A DNA stretch of 22,617 nucleotides from Hondaea fermentalgiana (Eukaryota; Sar; Bigyra; Thraustochytrida; Thraustochytriidae): assembly GCA_014084085.1 (NCBI GenBank), contig NPFB01000063.1, positions 1 to 22,617 of the forward strand, read 5' to 3'. The translations under genes and the position numbers were made by a program. Under the pieces are notes generated by a model, which saw only the letters and a list, made by a program, of their open reading frames with translations, did not search any database and was not told where the DNA came from. Shown here one piece after another: positions 1 through 8,631 of this stretch. Position 1 is the first letter of the stretch; every line of letters starts with the position of its first letter.

Positions 1-267
1 CCCGCCGGCAGCTCGCCCTGCGCGCCCTCCCGCGGCGCGGCCCGGCGCGAGCTCTTCTCCCGCGCGAGGACGGCGCGGGGTTGCTGCTTTGGCCCTTCAA
101 GAAGTTCTCCTTTTCACGACTTCCACTAGCTTATACTGCTGCTGGCTAGCACGGGTACTACGGCGCCCAGCAGCTCGGCTCGGCCCACCACCACCACCTT
201 GGCCGAGTCCGAGCACCTTGCAAATGCGAAATGCGCAGCGCGAAAAGGCGTGCCGCGGTCGTCGCCA

Positions 268-608
268 ATGCCGTCCAAGGACGAGGTCGACGCGTCGCTT
301 TTGCTTCTGTGCTTGCTCTTTCTCTTGCTGACCCCGCTCGGCCGCTCGCACTTTTCGCCGCTGGACAGCGCAAATGGTCTTGCGAGCGACGCTGGCGTGG
401 GTGACGCTGGCACGGATGACGGCGACGAAGACAGCATGGCACGTGCGTTTGATTTTATCCTGCTTATCGGCTGATGTCTCAAGCGATCTGGGTGCCGAAT
501 GAGCGCTTCAAAGACCGAGATGAGGAGGATTGTGCTCAGCTTTCGTCCAGCGTGATCAAAGTTGTACGTACTGTACAAGGTCTCCGAGATGTCGTTCGAA
601 GTTTATAA
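268..608 (+). CDS. possible small secreted or membrane protein, two exons (tentative)
   Basis: Not recognised. An ATG at 268 opens a 68-codon frame whose residues 9-22 are almost all Leu, Cys or Phe (SLLLLCLLFLLLTP), like a signal peptide or signal anchor, followed by an Asp/Gly-rich stretch. Unspliced, the frame stops at 474. If a 41-nt GT-AG intron is removed (GTGCGT donor at 443, CTCAAG acceptor ending at 483) the frame continues in phase to a TAA at 606-608 and gives 99 residues with a charged, helical-looking C-terminus (NERFKDRDEED). The very short intron and non-consensus donor make the model weak. No family can be named. It would lie about 530 bp upstream of the large orphan gene on the same strand. 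Confidence 0.3.
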
Positions 609-651
609 CAAAAAAAGGGAGGTGGAATCGACTGGCTTGTAAATGATGGTC

Positions 652-659
652 TAGGCCTA
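652..659. promoter_or_regulatory. TAGGCCTA palindrome, copy 1
   Basis: Perfect 8-bp palindrome TAGGCCTA in the intergenic stretch upstream of the large orphan gene (start 1139). The same octamer recurs at 831, 8618 (doubled) and 12899, always between genes. Function is unknown; a regulatory role is inferred only from recurrence and position. Confidence 0.4.
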
Positions 660-830
660 CGTTCGGCCCTGCCAGGAGTTCAACGTCTGCACAATGATCG
701 ACAGCGAGAAAATCGTCATGATGGTGGTATTGGATTTTTGATCTTGAAAAAAAAAAGCCTACATCGTGTTGGATGTTTCTCGTCAAAGCCATTACCAATG
801 CCCGAAATCCGGGTCAGCGAAGTATATCGC

Positions 831-838
831 TAGGCCTA
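831..838. promoter_or_regulatory. TAGGCCTA palindrome, copy 2
   Basis: Second TAGGCCTA, here inside the longer palindrome CTAGGCCTAG (830-839), about 300 bp upstream of the ATG at 1139. Confidence 0.4.
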
Positions 839-879
839 GGTATCCTCTTCACCTTCCCCGCAAAACAAAACGAAAAAAG

Positions 880-904
880 AAGAGAGAGAAAGAGAGAGAG
901 AGAA
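880..904. repeat. GA-rich dinucleotide tract
   Basis: Nearly pure (GA)n/(A)GAGA tract in the upstream region of the large orphan gene. The remainder of 609-1138 holds no credible ORF and is probably promoter and 5'UTR. Confidence 0.7.
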
Positions 905-1024
905 ATGTTTAGAACGTCTAGAATATGGACAACGCAATTTCTTCAACGGATCGACGATGGATAGCAGCTTTATCGGTCGGTCATTCGATCGACGGACCTT
1001 GTTTGTAGATCGTGCGTGGCCTTT

Positions 1025-1050
1025 CACGTGCTGACGCACGTGCGCACGTG
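1025..1050. promoter_or_regulatory. cluster of three CACGTG boxes
   Basis: CACGTG occurs at 1025-1030, 1037-1042 and 1045-1050, with start-to-start spacings of 12 and 8 bp, 89-114 bp upstream of the ATG at 1139. CACGTG is the E-box/G-box core bound by bHLH and bZIP factors. Clustering this close to a start suggests a promoter element for the gene at 1139. Confidence 0.5.
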
Positions 1051-1138
1051 GCCGAGCGCTGACAAAGCAAGGGAAAGGGTCCACAGATATTGTCGCGAGA
1101 CAACTCTACGGTCGGCAAAGACTCGGGGGAGATAGGCC

Positions 1139-4100
1139 ATGGTTGCGCGGGAGGCTAGCATGCCTTCAACAGCGCTCACCGTCCACATTCCCGTAGGCGA
1201 GACGTACGGGAACGGTCACGCACCTCGAGATCGCGACAACACCAAGCGACACGGTGAAAGCGAAGAACGAGCGCACGACAATGTTGATTGCCCTAGTTTC
1301 GAGGAAATTTATGACCGACGCGTCGAAGTGCTCAAACGCATGGGCTATGTCATCCGTAAAGCACAGCAGGTTCTTGGAAATGCGCAGCTCCAGAGCCTGC
1401 CACCAGCAACTCGCAAGCGCAATGCTGCTCGTTTTGACAGTATCTGCGCGAGCTACGTAGTTCACATGAATTCCCTTAGCATGTATTGCCTCGCGCACAA
1501 ACGAGTCCAGGAGTGCGGTGTACTTCTCAAAGAGTCCCGCAAACTCACCAAGCCTGTCTGGGGTAAACGTTCCTCGGATTTGCGCGTTTTGACCCTTAAC
1601 AGTCTTGCTTGCATGCATCGAGCGAACAATGACTGCGATAGTGCTATTCAGGTTCTCAAAGAGGCTATGAAACTCTCTCGCCACTTGGCTCCAGACAGCG
1701 AACACCTTCCCGTCACTCACTTGCTCATGTGTGCCACGCTTTCTATCTCGCAACGTCATGAAGCCGCTTACAAACAGGCCACACTAGCCGTATGCCTTGC
1801 GCGTCGTGCTGCGCAAGAAATTAACGAGCGAGTTCTTGCCAAGACCTGCCCGCGCCGTGCAGCGCGCATGCAGCTCCGCAATCTTCGCGTTGTTGCTAGT
1901 CTGGGATTTTACAATGCTGCCATCGAGTCAGATGTTCTCGGCATGCAGGCTGCGAGTCGAGAATATTTACGTAAAGCAGACGGAATTCTGCGACGCAGTA
2001 TTAGCTGGCATCTCGAGTATGCTGTTTGTCCGAGCGAGCGGGAACGAGCGCTCGGTGCCCATGATTCCTCGACCAACCGCCCTTCGTTCGATGTTCTTGC
2101 CATGGAGCCATATTATTGGCGACTCGAACAAGACAAGTCTCTCTGGGGTGATGACCTTTTTCAAGCCTGGCACACCATCCGCGTGCCTGGTGGATCGCGT
2201 GTTCGATCTCGAAAGGGAAAGGCGCTCCCACTGGACTCGCCCACGAAGGCCTTGCGTGATGCGATTCAGCGAAGGACCCCTCTCGGTGCATCGGGGCGTC
2301 ATTTTGTTGACGACCAAACTTCCCCTGTGCCATCGCAAACCTCTCTTGAGTCGTTCGACTCTGACCACATTGGCACAGCGTCCCATATTCAGCAGATCCG
2401 AGCTCTTCGTCATCGACCACTCGACCAGCGAACAGCACAGCATATCTCGCTTAGCAACGTTTCGCAGCGTCCGCCAGCTCCTGTTCAAGCTCTTGACGAA
2501 AAATTGGTTGAACAGCCGCTGCTCAACTCGCTGAGTTGTATGCCGACAAGGCTAGCAGGTGCCACAGCTCATACCTCGCCAAGAGGAACTTCTTCCAGAC
2601 CTCAAAGTCGACTTTCGCGCTTGAGTACACCAAAGCAACAGACACGCTCTGCAGTTTTAGGCAGCGTGGATAACAATGGCAAGGAAGAAGTTCAAGCGTG
2701 TCATAGCACGAGCTCTCGATCGCGCTCGAGGGCAAAGAAACAACAGCAACGTCAGCTGGCGCAGCGCCTTGCTGCTCCTCGTAGACCCCAAAGTGCTTCA
2801 AGCCCGCAGCACACGAATGGTCGCCACCCGGCAAATCATGCAAAACACATGGCTACATTTGAGGTGAGCTCGCGGACTCGCAAGAACAAATTGCGACACA
2901 TGAGAAGACCCCAATCTGCGCAGCCCGCATTGCAGACGAAATCACCGAAAAAGACCATCAAGTCAAAGAAACAGCATGAGCCGATCAAGTTGAAAAAGCA
3001 AAATGAACCACAGGAGCTGATCAGGGAATCTCTCGTTTCTTCTGTGATCCTAAGTGCGGGAAGCGAGACCGTGCACAACTACCACGAGCAGATCGACGGG
3101 GATGACGCTATAGATGATCAAGTGCGCAGCAACGCGAACCGCGGCAGTGACCCTCGCTTTGACGCAGGAAGCCCAATGGGACAAGAAGCTGATCAACTTG
3201 CCCTTGCAGAAGCAGACCTTGAAAGAGCACGGTCCATCGAAGCCAAAATCAAGACATTTGATGAAGAACGTGATTTGCACGAGGCCAAGACATACCCGTG
3301 CGACACCGAGAACCAAACAGAGACTCAAGGGGATGTCGTCAGCGGAGACCGTGACTTCTATTCGGTCGGCAATAAAAGCGAAACGTTTACGCACGGAAAT
3401 GAGACACAGCAAAATGTTGAAGATTGCGAGGTCCAGCCTGAGGAAAAATTTGATGCGCGCCTGCACGAGGAGTCCAAACTTGAAGTTTGGGAACAAGAGG
3501 AGTCCAAACTTCAAGCTTGGGGTCAGGAATATCCGCAGGAGGTAAAAGCGCAAGAGAATCATCATGAACTCTTAATCGAAAACAAGACCGAAGCGCCGTC
3601 TGCAAGCGTAGAAGGAAAATGTCATCCTCGAGATATCGAACTTGACGCCAGCGAGACGCAGGCGAACAAGAACGCGCATACTTATGTCGGTCACGCCGAG
3701 AATCCTCGTTTCATCAATTCTCCCGAAACTTTCACTGAAGCAAATATCGATGTCCAACACAAATCGTCGACCGAAGCAAAGGCAAAGAGTTATCGTTCTG
3801 TCTCGGACCCAAACGATGCCAAAATTGCGCGAACGACACCTCGAGGGATGCAAAAAGTACCGACCTCACTTATTGAGGAAAAAGAAGTAGAGTACAGCTC
3901 AAGATCAGAACCAGCAGAGGAGGATGCGCTTTCGCTCATTCATAACGCGGCAAAGGGCCTTGATACTAATGCACATTCTCTGACGGCCGACACTTCTAAT
4001 TTTTCTGAGGACCTCAGCATCCAGACCATACAACATGCTGCAATTCACCAAAGAGACGAAAATTTAGATTTGGAACAAGTCCAAGCGTCCAGCAATGTCA

Positions 4101-4900
4101 ATACTGTGGCGCAAACGGGCATGGCAATAGCGTTGGATACGCATGCCGCACAGAACATCGCACAAGATATACCGCATGAAGCAAAGGATACGTCGCGACA
4201 GCGTGCATCTTCTCGGACAGAGCAAGCAAGCTTGTGCGCGTCATCTCGGGCTGCATCTCAGGCACAAGAAGAAAGCGAAGCAGAAGAAGCAGAAGCAAAA
4301 GAGCATGAGGGCGAAAATAATGCAGACGACCGTACATGCGACTCTGACCTGATATCTAGCGCAAGTGGCGCTCATCACCCGCCCAACGACGATGGAAAAG
4401 ACCAGGTGCAGGAAGGAAAAAGCTTGGATCCAATGGCACTTTTCTGCGAGGCCAAAGGCGACCTCGAAAATTCTGCCCAAGTCCAAGAAGACACAAGCGC
4501 GGGTGTTGAGAATGAGCACAAAGATCAGGGTCAAGATTTGATGGAGTATACAACCATAGAAGACCCGCTGTCCGAGAAGACGTCGAGCTGCAGCACTTTT
4601 AGCTCCGCGCTGTCAGCAATGTACATGTCGCTCGGGGATGAAGACTTGAGCATGGGTTCGACGTCGAGCTGCAGCACTTTTAGCTCTGCGCCATCGGCGA
4701 TGTTCCTTTCGTTCGAGGGCACGGGCGGCTTTCCCGAAGAAAGTATGGAATCCTCATCGAGCTGCAGCACGTTCAGCTCTGCAGGGTCGCTCGCTTTCAT
4801 GTCTCTTGACGATGGTGCTGACTTTCCCTCTGATCCGTCCGTGTCCTCGTTTTCGAGCTACGAGCCCTCGATTCTCTCGCTCGAACCAGCTCCTCGGTGA
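1139..4900 (+). CDS. large orphan protein with TPR-like helical N-terminus and disordered C-terminus
   Basis: A 1253-residue open frame; no family recognised beyond repeat character. Residues about 30-310 are helical and contain TPR-like pairs (for example around residues 150-180, NSLACMHRANNDCDSAIQVL), suggesting a protein-binding scaffold. Residues about 330-700 are basic and Ser/Arg-rich with repeated RPQS motifs (RRPQSA appears twice). From about 700 to 1140 the protein is acidic, Glu/Gln/Ala-rich and probably disordered. The last 110 residues hold three repeats of SCSTFSSA plus a hydrophobic segment. The ATG at 1139 has a good context (GGCCATGG); another in-frame ATG follows at 1160. The stop overlaps a strong 5' splice motif (CG|GTGAGT at 4897), so an alternative spliced end is possible. 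Its 3' end overlaps the opposite-strand gene by 104 nt. RPxSA-type motifs occur in some ciliary proteins, but that is only a hint. Confidence 0.8.
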   Translation: MVAREASMPSTALTVHIPVGETYGNGHAPRDRDNTKRHGESEERAHDNVDCPSFEEIYDRRVEVLKRMGYVIRKAQQVLGNAQLQSLPPATRKRNAARFDSICASYVVHMNSLSMYCLAHKRVQECGVLLKESRKLTKPVWGKRSSDLRVLTLNSLACMHRANNDCDSAIQVLKEAMKLSRHLAPDSEHLPVTHLLMCATLSISQRHEAAYKQATLAVCLARRAAQEINERVLAKTCPRRAARMQLRNLRVVASLGFYNAAIESDVLGMQAASREYLRKADGILRRSISWHLEYAVCPSERERALGAHDSSTNRPSFDVLAMEPYYWRLEQDKSLWGDDLFQAWHTIRVPGGSRVRSRKGKALPLDSPTKALRDAIQRRTPLGASGRHFVDDQTSPVPSQTSLESFDSDHIGTASHIQQIRALRHRPLDQRTAQHISLSNVSQRPPAPVQALDEKLVEQPLLNSLSCMPTRLAGATAHTSPRGTSSRPQSRLSRLSTPKQQTRSAVLGSVDNNGKEEVQACHSTSSRSRSRAKKQQQRQLAQRLAAPRRPQSASSPQHTNGRHPANHAKHMATFEVSSRTRKNKLRHMRRPQSAQPALQTKSPKKTIKSKKQHEPIKLKKQNEPQELIRESLVSSVILSAGSETVHNYHEQIDGDDAIDDQVRSNANRGSDPRFDAGSPMGQEADQLALAEADLERARSIEAKIKTFDEERDLHEAKTYPCDTENQTETQGDVVSGDRDFYSVGNKSETFTHGNETQQNVEDCEVQPEEKFDARLHEESKLEVWEQEESKLQAWGQEYPQEVKAQENHHELLIENKTEAPSASVEGKCHPRDIELDASETQANKNAHTYVGHAENPRFINSPETFTEANIDVQHKSSTEAKAKSYRSVSDPNDAKIARTTPRGMQKVPTSLIEEKEVEYSSRSEPAEEDALSLIHNAAKGLDTNAHSLTADTSNFSEDLSIQTIQHAAIHQRDENLDLEQVQASSNVNTVAQTGMAIALDTHAAQNIAQDIPHEAKDTSRQRASSRTEQASLCASSRAASQAQEESEAEEAEAKEHEGENNADDRTCDSDLISSASGAHHPPNDDGKDQVQEGKSLDPMALFCEAKGDLENSAQVQEDTSAGVENEHKDQGQDLMEYTTIEDPLSEKTSSCSTFSSALSAMYMSLGDEDLSMGSTSSCSTFSSAPSAMFLSFEGTGGFPEESMESSSSCSTFSSAGSLAFMSLDDGADFPSDPSVSSFSSYEPSILSLEPAPR
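3467..3526 (+). repeat. 30-nt tandem duplication inside the orphan gene
   Basis: Two adjacent 30-nt units beginning GAGGAGTCCAAACTT encode EESKLEVWEQ and EESKLQAWGQ. The near identity at DNA level points to a recent in-frame duplication in the acidic region. Confidence 0.75.
4580..4795 (+). repeat. three C-terminal coding repeats (SCSTFSSA)
   Basis: Units starting near 4580, 4661 and 4754 (81 and 93 nt apart) share the DNA core CGAGCTGCAGCAC and encode SCSTFSSA followed by a short hydrophobic stretch and an acidic/Gly spacer (residues about 1148, 1175 and 1206). A fourth degenerate copy (SSFSSYEPSILSL) ends the protein. These could be repeated short linear motifs. Confidence 0.8.
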
Positions 4901-5585
4901 GTACGACCCGCCACCATTCAAGATCAGCGTCGGTCATGTGGGCAAGTTTGGCAATCCACGTTTCTTCTTGCACATTAGAAAGCGCTTGGAGTGCGTAGTT
5001 AGCTGCCACGAACCTTGCACGTAGCCAGGCGCGGTCTATTGCCTCGAAAAAGGGAACAAGATTGTCCTGGTAAAAGACATCGACGAGCGAAGAAGCCTGT
5101 GCCCATGAAAAATAAATACATATGGTGCTTTTCAGCAGCGAGTATCCCGGTAAAAGCCGCAAGACGGGCTCACCCGCAGCCTCATACATGCGCAGACACG
5201 CAATGACACACCAAAGCTTGAGGGCGGCGCGTTTGGCGCGTAGGTCCGTCACTTGTTTTCGCTCGAGGTCGTCTCGGTCTTCTTGCTCGAGCCTTGTCAA
5301 GAGGGCCATGCCTTCGTAAGCGTTCGCCCTTCCCTCTTCGCTGACGAAGAGCCCTTGCGCAAGGACTTCCCCCTCGCTGCCCAGAAGAGGGGGTCGTACC
5401 TGCCGCGTCCCACTTGGTCCCCTCACGTCAAGAGCGTCGTCGTCGCCGCCATCGTTGCCGGCGGTCCCGTCCTCGAGTCCCGCGAACGCAGCGCCGAAGG
5501 CGTCTGCTGCGCGCCGGCGCGGCCCGCGAAGGAGCTTCCACGACGCCCAGCTGGTGCTCACCTGGAGCAGCAGGAGCGCGCTCAT
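4797..5585 (-). CDS. TB2/DP1/HVA22 (REEP/Yop1-like) family membrane protein
   Basis: A 262-residue protein. Residues about 122-190 match the TB2/DP1/HVA22 core: a hydrophobic stretch (LKLWCVIACLRMYEA), then a Pro-Gly turn with YSLLKSTICIYFSW, then SLVDVFYQDNLVPFF, which parallels the conserved Y-x-K ... L-Y-x-x-x-V/L-x-P-F pattern. Family members are hairpin proteins that shape tubular ER or help membrane traffic. The N-terminus starts with a short hydrophobic segment (MSALLLLQVS) followed by an acidic, probably disordered linker; the C-terminus is Arg/Ser-rich. The start is the ATG at 5583-5585. The last 34 codons lie antisense to the end of the upstream orphan gene. It is transcribed divergently from the NAP-family gene. 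Family assignment is fairly firm; the exact subfamily is not. Confidence 0.8.
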   Translation of the reverse strand: MSALLLLQVSTSWASWKLLRGPRRRAADAFGAAFAGLEDGTAGNDGGDDDALDVRGPSGTRQVRPPLLGSEGEVLAQGLFVSEEGRANAYEGMALLTRLEQEDRDDLERKQVTDLRAKRAALKLWCVIACLRMYEAAGEPVLRLLPGYSLLKSTICIYFSWAQASSLVDVFYQDNLVPFFEAIDRAWLRARFVAANYALQALSNVQEETWIAKLAHMTDADLEWWRVVLTEELVRARESRARSSKTRTRTDQRESQHHRQET

Positions 5586-5955
5586 GGCGCCGGCCGGCCG
5601 GCCGACCGTCTCGTTTTGGTTTTGCAGGGTTCGCTTCTGCGACGGGCTTCCTTGCGCAGAGTAACTTACTTGGAGTGGTAACTTGGAGTAGTAACTTTGA
5701 CTTGGAGCAGTAACTTGAAGGGCGTATACATCGGTATACTATGCTAGGCGATGCAAGGCAAGTCATGGCATGGCATATCTTGGCAGAGACCGTTCTGCCA
5801 GCACCCGCGCAGGCGAGCGAGCGAGCGAGCGAGCGAGGCGGCGCTGCGCGCGACAAACGACGGGCGGCCGAGACGCCAAGACTCGAGCGGACGAGAACGA
5901 GAGGCCGCCGAGCGCGAGGCGCAGGCGCTCGTGAAAGATAGAGGAAAGAGGACTC
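5586..5955. promoter_or_regulatory. shared upstream region of the REEP-like and NAP genes
   Basis: A 370-bp divergent intergenic region. It contains the GTAACTT minisatellite, an inverted pair GTATAC-ATCG-GTATAC (5724-5739) and a (GCGA)n tract (about 5813-5836). It probably holds both promoters; no individual element can be assigned. Confidence 0.5.
5661..5716. repeat. GTAACTT/CTTGGAG minisatellite
   Basis: GTAACTT occurs four times (5661, 5678, 5691, 5710), interleaved with CTTGGAG three times. The units are imperfect and 13-19 nt long. Confidence 0.7.
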
Positions 5956-7776
5956 ATGGAGCACAGCAGCGGCACCTCGACGCCACCGCCGGCACCGCCG
6001 CCGTCGCGGGCGTCAAGGGCGAGCTCGACGACGCTCTCCGGAACGAGCACGCCGATGCGCAGCGCAGATCTCGGACGGAGACGCTCAAGTAGCACTGGCA
6101 GTGCAAGTAGCGTCGCCGCCGTGCACGAGGTCGACGAGCAGGTCCGCGGACAAGACGTCCAGGTGCACGATGACCAGGGGAATGCGCAAGCTCGCGTTGG
6201 CCATGAGAGGCTCGTGACGGACCGGGGCGGAAGTCTTCAGGTGGTGAGTCTGATGCAGCGTCTGCGGCCGCACGCCAAGGACCAGGAACTTGCAAGGGGT
6301 GGACCCGATAACGCCTCTGGGGAGGACACGGACGAGCTCAACGCGCAAGATCGTGGAATTGAGGCCGCAGCTGGTTCGACGCGCCATGCCAATCGCGCGA
6401 TCGATGCCGTCGCGAGCTTGGGACTTGGAGGCGGGGGCGGGGCTTCGTCGCCAACGACGGGCTTGGCGACTCCCGACAACACACCCTACTATTTAAGTGA
6501 CGATGCTGGCGACAGCACGCAGCAGCGCACAAGCGAACGACCTGGTGCGCGATCGAGCAAGCAAAACATGCTCTCGGCTGTGCAGGCTCGACTTCGTGAG
6601 CTCAAGGCACAACAACAAGTCACTTTTTCTGATCACGATACAGGCGGCGAGAGCCGTGACGGCGAGGCAAACGCGAATAATGTCGAGAGCCGGCGCGACA
6701 GGCAAGCTGAGAACTTGGCAGAAGAAGACGAAGAAGCAGAAAGCAGTGATGGAGACTCTGAATCAAGTTATGCTTCTGTCAATGTGGACAAATTATTGGA
6801 ACTTCACGACTTGTACTTGATCGTGCAGGACGAGTACTTTGCGGCGCGAAAAGCCCTGGAACGCGACTTTCGGGAAAAGTTCGGAAGCATCTTCCGGCGG
6901 CGCGCCGCTGTCATCAGCGGCGCTGATGACCCTGAGGAAGCCATCCCTGGCTTTTGGTACATTGCTCTGAGCCGCAATAACGTTGTGGGAGAACTCTTTG
7001 CTGACAGGGACGTGGAGGCCCTGGAGGCGCTCGAGGACATTCGATGTGTGGACGTGCCGCAGTCAAATGACCCAAACGCCTCGCAATACGGTTTTCGACT
7101 CGAATTTCACTTTCGCGAGAACCGTTTCTTCGAAAACAAAGTTCTCCACAAAACGTATCGCGTGCCCAACATGTTCATGGAGAACTCGCATCCTGTGCTC
7201 GAGTCTATTGAAGGCTGTTTGGTTGTCTGGAAGAGCGATGATGTGGACCTGACGCGACGCCGCACGCGCCGCGGCAAAATTGCCTCGTCCAATATGGAAT
7301 CGGACGACGGCCTCGATGACGATGACGATGAAGATGAAGATGACGGCGGCGGCGACGACGACTTGGACGAGGAGGAAGAAGAGGAAGAAAGCTTCTTTCT
7401 GTTCTTTGACGCGCCATGGATGGAGCACGCGAAAAATCTTTCACATGACGCGCACACTGCTGCCGAGCATCAAATTTTGCTTGAACAAGTCGCCGCAGAC
7501 TTTCGCGCTGGATTCGAAATTCACAGCAAGATTGTACCCGAGGCACTGCGATGGTTCACGGGCGAAGCGGCTGCAGAAGATGAAAATGACGAGGACGACG
7601 ACGACGACGACGACGATGATCATCATGACGATGATGAAAACGGCTCGAGAACAGGCAGAGACCATGTCAGGATCAGAAATAGTAATGGCGAGGACCAGAG
7701 CGGTGGAAATGCCGGTGGTGCCGGTGGTGTACAAAGAGACGCTGATGACGGTGAACAGTCATGCAAGCAACAATAG
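5956..7776 (+). CDS. NAP1/SET-family histone chaperone
   Basis: A 606-residue protein that should bind histones (H2A-H2B or H3-H4) and act in nucleosome assembly. Residues 1-275 are low-complexity, rich in Ser, Gly, Gln and Arg. The NAP domain runs from about 276 to 535: a long dimerisation helix (LLELHDLYLIVQDEYFAARK), the core segment IPGFWYIALSRNN, then YGFRLEFHFREN with FFENKVLHKTYRVPN, and the late signature SFFLFFDAPW preceding a helix ending ALRWFTGEA. A long acidic insert (Asp/Glu run, about 440-477) sits just before SFFLFF, and a polyaspartate tail (about 542-566) follows the domain, as in NAP1 and SET. The ATG at 5956 is the first in frame. It is longer than typical NAP1 (about 370-420 residues) because of the N-terminal extension. 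The 3' end converges on the IMPACT gene with a 29-nt gap. Confidence 0.9.
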   Translation: MEHSSGTSTPPPAPPPSRASRASSTTLSGTSTPMRSADLGRRRSSSTGSASSVAAVHEVDEQVRGQDVQVHDDQGNAQARVGHERLVTDRGGSLQVVSLMQRLRPHAKDQELARGGPDNASGEDTDELNAQDRGIEAAAGSTRHANRAIDAVASLGLGGGGGASSPTTGLATPDNTPYYLSDDAGDSTQQRTSERPGARSSKQNMLSAVQARLRELKAQQQVTFSDHDTGGESRDGEANANNVESRRDRQAENLAEEDEEAESSDGDSESSYASVNVDKLLELHDLYLIVQDEYFAARKALERDFREKFGSIFRRRAAVISGADDPEEAIPGFWYIALSRNNVVGELFADRDVEALEALEDIRCVDVPQSNDPNASQYGFRLEFHFRENRFFENKVLHKTYRVPNMFMENSHPVLESIEGCLVVWKSDDVDLTRRRTRRGKIASSNMESDDGLDDDDDEDEDDGGGDDDLDEEEEEEESFFLFFDAPWMEHAKNLSHDAHTAAEHQILLEQVAADFRAGFEIHSKIVPEALRWFTGEAAAEDENDEDDDDDDDDDHHDDDENGSRTGRDHVRIRNSNGEDQSGGNAGGAGGVQRDADDGEQSCKQQ

Positions 7777-7805
7777 GCAAAGTGATATTCATGTTTTCCC
7801 TGCAT

Positions 7806-8429
7806 TCATGATTCCCATTGCACGTTGATGTCCCGGACGTGGCTGAGCGTTGCCTCGAGAAGACCGGCTGCGGACGCAGGAACTTCAACGCGAATTGTCG
7901 CCGCGTCCAAGCCGATGCCCAGCTCCTGTGCGTGCTCGAGCGTATCCCCGCCACAGACGCGAAGCGCGGCAAATACCTCGTGGGTTAGCTCGAATGGCAC
8001 AATTACTGCAGCACGTCGAACCAGGGCATCGCCTGCTGGGATTTCGTCTGACAAGACCTCGTCTGCAGGCCCAAATTCGGCCAGCGCGCCGAGCGCCGCT
8101 TCGCGATATGCCCGAATGAGGCCACCTCGACCCAGGTTGGGACCACGTTTCCATCGCGCGACAACAACGACAGCACCCAATTCAGCCGCAACAGCGTGAC
8201 TACGAATTGCGGTGATAATGGGCCTGCCCGCTGTCCCTGATGGCTCGCCGTCATCGTCGCAGCGTTCCTCGGCAGTCGAAACGAAGCCCCAGCAGTGGTG
8301 GCCTGCCGTGGCATGACGCCTCCGTGCTCGCACGGAGGAGACAAAGTCTCGCGCCGCGTCTGCGTGGGGCGCGCGTGCGGCCTCAGCCACGAAGAGCGAC
8401 TTGCGCACCTCAAGGCGAAAGGCCTTCAT
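7806..8429 (-). CDS. IMPACT/YigZ (UPF0029) family protein
   Basis: A 207-residue protein. The IMPACT N-terminal domain fold is clear: SLFVAEAARA near the start (the family's SKFIA), a helix with RRRHATAGHHCWGF (family pattern ATHNCYAY), DDDGEPSGTAGRPI at 58-71 (the family hallmark), a VVVVARW strand, and GPNLGRGGLIRAYREA (family pattern GGIKLGAGGLVRAY) at 97-112. The C-terminal 90 residues form a second small alpha/beta region, as in bacterial YigZ. There is no N-terminal RWD domain, so it is closer in architecture to YigZ-type proteins than to animal IMPACT, a Gcn2 regulator. The precise role is unknown. The start is the ATG at 8427-8429. Confidence 0.88.
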   Translation of the reverse strand: MKAFRLEVRKSLFVAEAARAPHADAARDFVSSVRARRRHATAGHHCWGFVSTAEERCDDDGEPSGTAGRPIITAIRSHAVAAELGAVVVVARWKRGPNLGRGGLIRAYREAALGALAEFGPADEVLSDEIPAGDALVRRAAVIVPFELTHEVFAALRVCGGDTLEHAQELGIGLDAATIRVEVPASAAGLLEATLSHVRDINVQWES

Positions 8430-8617
8430 GGTCGGTTTATCATCTGCTCGTTTCCTTCTGGCTGTTTGTTCGTGGCTCTCTCTGCAAAAAGAGTTGACGA
8501 CAGAAATAGTGGCGGGAATACTGTGCTGTGTTGACGGTGTGTTGACGGCGTAGCGCTCTCAACCTCAGGCCCCACGTCGCACGGAAGTCTGACACGCCGT
8601 CGAAACCTTTCTGTAGG

Positions 8618-8631
8618 TAGGCCTAGGCCTA
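8618..8631. promoter_or_regulatory. TAGGCCTA palindrome, overlapping double copy
   Basis: TAGGCCTAGGCCTA contains two TAGGCCTA units sharing two bases (8618-8625 and 8624-8631), about 190 bp upstream of the IMPACT-family start on the minus strand. Confidence 0.4.

Noticed and set aside
126..578. 150-codon minus-strand frame near the left edge
   Set aside because: Begins with TTG, is Ser-rich, and lies antisense to the better-looking signal-peptide ORF.
1797..2534. 245-codon plus-strand frame inside the large orphan gene
   Set aside because: A different frame of the orphan gene with Arg/Ser-rich, non-domain composition; a shadow of the real frame.
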